Of a DNA stretch of 64,000 nucleotides, positions 61,096 to 64,000 are shown in pieces. The notes under the pieces were generated by a model, which was not told where the DNA came from, made no database searches, and worked only from the letters and a program-made list of their open reading frames with translations. The position numbers were made by a program, and so were the translations under genes. Numbering within the stretch: position 1 is the first letter of the stretch; every line of letters begins with the position of its first letter. The DNA comes from Candidatus Palauibacter poriticola. Its GTDB lineage: Bacteria; Gemmatimonadota; Gemmatimonadetes; Palauibacterales; Palauibacteraceae. The stretch spans positions 157,494 through 221,493 of the forward strand of contig JAAXHJ010000066.1 of NCBI GenBank assembly GCA_012270965.1, written 5' to 3'.

Positions 61096-61929
61096 TCACT
61101 CCCGGGCGAGGAATCCCGGGTTGTGCCGGAGGGCGTAATCCACGCAGGCCTCCCAGTCCTCTTCGTAGAAGTCGCGGGCGCGTGCGAGTTGATCTTCGGT
61201 GAGGAGCGGGTCGGAACTCAGGATCCGCTCCGGCGCGACGCGTCCGAGCGCCACGCCGACGTGCCAGGCGAGCCGGCGGGACCGCACGCGGAGCCACCGG
61301 AGGGCGGCGGGCGCGGGCTCGTCGCGCCGCTTCGCGGGCCAGCGCCGGCGCACCTCCCGCAGGAACCGGTACTGCCGGTCGCGATAGGAACGGTTCGACG
61401 GACGGAACGAGATTCCCGCCTCCTCGTACGACGCGCCCACGTAGTCGGCGAGGGTGCGGACGAACCCACGGGGATCCGCGACGAGTTGGTCGAAGAAGAG
61501 GACGAGGGGCCGATGCTCGAAGTGGTCCTCGAGCACCCGGATGCGCTCGCGGAAGAGGGCCGAGGACCGGGGCCGGACCCCTTGGTCGTGCTCGACGTCG
61601 ATGAAGGCCTCGAACGGGACGTAGCGCAGCTCCTTGATCTCCCGGAGATATACCGAACGGAGCCATTCATCGTGGCGGCGCAAGATCAGGATCGGCCGGG
61701 CCGCCGGCGCCGCGCGCGCGAACCACTCCACGGCGGGCGTCAGCTCGCGGTAGCCGAGCTGTCGGGACACGAGGACGGGTAGGTCTCCGCCTTGCCGCAC
61801 CACCCTCGCGCTCCGCCGAAACCGGGTACGCGGGATGTAGCGCACGCCTCGGAAACGCGGAAACACCCGCTCCTGCAGCCATCGCGACGCCGCCCGGCCG
61901 GCTCCCACGTGAAAGAAGACCTCCGGCAT
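61096..61929 (-). CDS. Sulfotransferase-like protein
   Basis: 277 residues. The N-terminal MPEVFFHVGAGRAASRWLQE corresponds to the 5'-phosphosulfate loop of PAPS-dependent sulfotransferases. Arg-rich ILILRRHDEWLRSVY and LVLFFDQLVADPRGFV are the usual 3'-phosphate-binding and substrate segments. It would transfer sulfate to a sugar or lipid. The ATG overlaps the recQ stop (ATGA), so the genes are coupled. Confidence 0.75.
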   Translation of the reverse strand: MPEVFFHVGAGRAASRWLQERVFPRFRGVRYIPRTRFRRSARVVRQGGDLPVLVSRQLGYRELTPAVEWFARAAPAARPILILRRHDEWLRSVYLREIKELRYVPFEAFIDVEHDQGVRPRSSALFRERIRVLEDHFEHRPLVLFFDQLVADPRGFVRTLADYVGASYEEAGISFRPSNRSYRDRQYRFLREVRRRWPAKRRDEPAPAALRWLRVRSRRLAWHVGVALGRVAPERILSSDPLLTEDQLARARDFYEEDWEACVDYALRHNPGFLARE

Positions 61930-63590
61930 CAACTCTCGCGGAGCGCGTTCAGGAACACTTCGCCGTACTGTTCGAGCTTGGCGGGGCCGATGCCGGGAAC
62001 CCGCAGCATCTCTTCGGGCGATCCGGGGCGCAGGTCGATCAGATCCCACAGCACCTGGTCGCTGAACACGATGTAGGCGGGAACTCCGCGCGCGTCCGCG
62101 AGTTGCTTGCGCAACGTCCGGAGGCGCTGGAAGGTGGGGTCCGACGGCGACCGGTCGACCTCGGCCGCCGCGGTCCGCCGCCGGGGGCCCGCCGCGCGCG
62201 CCTTCCGCCTGAGGACGGGAAGCACGTCCACGAGATCCGTGACGCCGAGGCCCGTACACACGTCGCACGATTCGCCGCACCGGTCGAAGTCCTCGCCGAA
62301 GTACGCGAGCAGCCCGCGGTGGCGGCACACGTCGCGGTCGGCGAGCCGGAACAGGTCGACGGCCGCCCGGCGTTTCGCCTCGCGCACCGCCGGATCGTCG
62401 ATTTCGGCGAGGAAGCGCTCGCGCACCCTCACGTCCGCCCACGAGTAGAAGAGCACGCAGTCGCTCGGTAGCCCGTCCCGCCCCGCGCGTCCGATCTCCT
62501 GGTACCACGACTCGATGTCCGACGGCATGTCCCGGTGGATGACGAAGCGGACGTTGGACTTGTCTATCCCCATCCCGAAGGCGATCGTCGCCACGACCAC
62601 GTCGACTTCGTCGCGGGCGAACGCCTCCTGGTGCTCGGCCCGCGCGTCGTCTTCGAGCCCGGCGTGGTACGGGACGGCATCGACGCCCTCGCGCCGCAGG
62701 AACTCCGCCATCTGTTCGACGGACTTTCTCGACAGACAGTAGACGATGCCGCTCTCGCCTCGATGGCGGCGGATGAGGCCGAGAATCTCGGCCCGCGTAT
62801 TCCCCTCCCCCTTCTTCCGGCAGACGACGCGGAGGTTCGAGCGAAAGAAGGAACCCTTGTATCCCTCGGGTTTCCGCATCCCCAACTGGCGAAGGATGTC
62901 CGCGGCCACCCTGCGCGTGGCGGTCGCGGTGAGGGCGAGGATCGGCAGCCCTCCGGTCCCCGGCGGGCGCGTTCGGTCCGGCTCGGGCGCGCCGGGACCC
63001 GCTCCTGGCCGCGAGGGTCTGGAGTGCGAGGGCCCGCTGGTGTCCCCCGTTCCGGGGCGCGCGGCGCGGGTGGAGACGATTTCGTCGCGCAGTCCCTGGA
63101 GGGCCCGGTAGGACGGACGGAAGTCGTGTCCCCATTGCGAAATGCAGTGCGCCTCATCGACGACGATCAGGGCGAGCGGCGCGTGACGCAGGCGTGCGCG
63201 CATGTGCGGCCCCAGCGCCTCCGGGGCCAGGTATACGAGTTCATAATCCCCGCGCTCGAACCCCCGCAACCGGCGCCGGCGCTCGTCCGGTGCGAGAGAC
63301 GAGTTGATCGCCGTGGCCCGGAACCCGAGATCGCGGAGGGCGTCGACCTGGTCCTTCATGAGGCTGATGAGGGGCGAGAGGACCACGACCGTGCCGGGCA
63401 TCAGGCGCGCCGGAATCTGAAAGGTGAGGGACTTCCCCGCCCCGGTGGGCATGACGCCGATGCAGTCCCGTCCCGCGAGCACCGAATCGATGATGTGCGC
63501 CTGGCCCGGCCGGAAGTCGTCGTAGCCGAAGACGTCGCGCAGGACGGAACCGGGGTCGGGGGATCGGGGGTCGCTCATCTCGGTGAACAT
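61929..63590 (-). CDS. recQ: ATP-dependent DNA helicase RecQ
   Basis: About 553 residues. The superfamily 2 helicase motifs are clear: MPTGAGKSLTFQ (Walker A), VVDEAHCISQWGHDFRPSY (DEAH plus the RecQ aromatic loop), LTATAT and QEIGRAGRDG. A zinc-binding domain (CRHRGLLAYFGEDFDRCGESC) and a C-terminal HRDC domain (FQRLRTLRKQLADARGVPAY) complete it. It unwinds DNA in recombination and repair. The ATG at 63590 and another at 63578 are both possible. An insert rich in Pro/Gly/Arg (about 170-205) is unusual. Confidence 0.95.
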   Translation of the reverse strand: MFTEMSDPRSPDPGSVLRDVFGYDDFRPGQAHIIDSVLAGRDCIGVMPTGAGKSLTFQIPARLMPGTVVVLSPLISLMKDQVDALRDLGFRATAINSSLAPDERRRRLRGFERGDYELVYLAPEALGPHMRARLRHAPLALIVVDEAHCISQWGHDFRPSYRALQGLRDEIVSTRAARPGTGDTSGPSHSRPSRPGAGPGAPEPDRTRPPGTGGLPILALTATATRRVAADILRQLGMRKPEGYKGSFFRSNLRVVCRKKGEGNTRAEILGLIRRHRGESGIVYCLSRKSVEQMAEFLRREGVDAVPYHAGLEDDARAEHQEAFARDEVDVVVATIAFGMGIDKSNVRFVIHRDMPSDIESWYQEIGRAGRDGLPSDCVLFYSWADVRVRERFLAEIDDPAVREAKRRAAVDLFRLADRDVCRHRGLLAYFGEDFDRCGESCDVCTGLGVTDLVDVLPVLRRKARAAGPRRRTAAAEVDRSPSDPTFQRLRTLRKQLADARGVPAYIVFSDQVLWDLIDLRPGSPEEMLRVPGIGPAKLEQYGEVFLNALRES

Positions 63591-63745
63591 ACGAACTGTT
63601 TTCCGTCCGAGGCTCAACGGGCTCTCAACGAACCGGGCAAGAGCGAACCGATTTCCCCCGGCGTCATCTCCTCGTGGAGCGCTATTCGGGGACGGACGGC
63701 GCGAAGACCGGGAAACCCTTTTCGCGAGGACGACATCCTTAGAGG

Positions 63746-63772
63746 TTGACAGGTGAGGCACGAGGGTACGGC
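63746..63772 (+). promoter_or_regulatory. Weak candidate promoter
   Basis: TTGACA (63746-63751) is followed after 15 nt by TACGGC, a poor -10 match, 25 nt before the lipoprotein start. The -35 match is exact but the spacing is short. Confidence 0.25.
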
Positions 63773-63796
63773 TCTTCAACGCCCCGGAGGTTCAGA

Positions 63797-64000
63797 TGTT
63801 CGATCGATCCCGCCATTCCTCCCGTCGCCTCGGCTTCCCGGGGGCGCTGGCAGCGTTTTCCTGCGCGTTCCTCGCGGCGTGCGGAGATGGGAGCGCGCCG
63901 GCCGCCTACACGGCCGAGGAACTCGAAGCCGCGAAGGCCGAACTCCGGGACCACGCGCGGCTCCGCACCTTCGAGGCCGGAAAGCTGTTCGGCGAGGAGT
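63797..64000 (+). CDS. Lipoprotein, 3' end beyond window
   Basis: The ATG at 63797 follows CCGGAGG. The first 68 codons give a lipoprotein signal (LAAFSCAFLAAC) and then an acidic, helical stretch beginning GDGSAPAAYTAEELEAAK. The protein continues past the window. It is divergent from recQ. No family is recognisable from this length. Confidence 0.7.

Noticed and set aside
1-64000. tRNA, rRNA or prophage genes
   Set aside because: No cloverleaf ends, rRNA motifs, integrase or phage structural genes were recognised by reading; a covariance-model scan was not possible.

Overview
The window is about 70% G+C and densely coded in short operons, many joined by 4-nt ATGA/GTGA overlaps. The cell is Gram-negative: there is a signal peptidase I, an Omp85-type barrel, TonB-receptor pieces, many lipoproteins with clear lipoboxes, and an HME-RND metal pump. 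Tandem secreted amidohydrolases, PIG-L deacetylase plus SSS symporter, a PQQ dehydrogenase lipoprotein, a BNR lipoprotein with a CxCC motif and a standalone phosphoglucose-isomerase module together suggest Gemmatimonadota or a close relative. That assignment is an inference. I saw no rRNA, tRNA, CRISPR array or prophage.

Layout. 1-4.8 kb: two tandem secreted amidohydrolases (the first cut by the window edge), a secreted unknown protein, and a broken secreted protein with an HExxH motif. 4.9-9.4 kb: a four-gene, 4-nt-overlap operon on the minus strand (outer-membrane protein, cupin, atypical SDR, multicopper oxidase). 9.6-19 kb: a protein with two copies of an unrecognised domain, PIG-L deacetylase + 60-aa membrane peptide + SSS symporter, formate-THF ligase and phosphoglucose isomerase. 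19.2-22.6 kb: a lower-GC island with a 15-cysteine, Tat-like secreted protein, a beta-propeller, two membrane proteins, a MauD-like thioredoxin and a broken MauE-like gene. 22.9-28 kb: an ECF-type sigma factor coupled to a zinc-finger/O6-alkylguanine methyltransferase fusion, a 7-copy 16-bp repeat array, a TolB-like lipoprotein and a FecR-domain protein with an Arg/Pro/Thr tail. 28-31.5 kb: an AhpD-like protein with an in-frame UGA in its CxxC motif (probable selenoprotein), a trans-3-hydroxy-L-proline dehydratase-type enzyme, an aquaporin, a DUF1156 methylase remnant and a VOC protein. 31.4-36.2 kb: 2-oxoacid:ferredoxin oxidoreductase beta, gamma-alpha and an NAD(P)H-dependent Fe-S flavoprotein. 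36.3-43.4 kb: aldolase-like protein, BNR lipoprotein, PLP decarboxylase, serine hydrolase, sarcosine-oxidase-like enzyme. 43.4-49.3 kb: HME-RND pump and adaptor, a 20-residue candidate peptide, signal peptidase I. 49.4-56.6 kb: Omp85-like barrel, methyltransferase, small proteins, OsmC, M20 peptidase. 56.6-59 kb: a Fur-box-controlled CbiX-like lipoprotein run into a deleted TonB receptor, and an SDR with an internal deletion. 59-64 kb: PQQ dehydrogenase, sulfotransferase, RecQ and a partial lipoprotein.

The most notable items are the probable CxxU selenoprotein with a SECIS-like hairpin, the sigma factor with a Zn-finger/methyltransferase fusion (a possible alkylation-sensing anti-sigma factor), the Mau-like Cys-rich cluster, and a dispersed palindromic repeat whose TAG-carrying ends supply stop codons to flanking genes.
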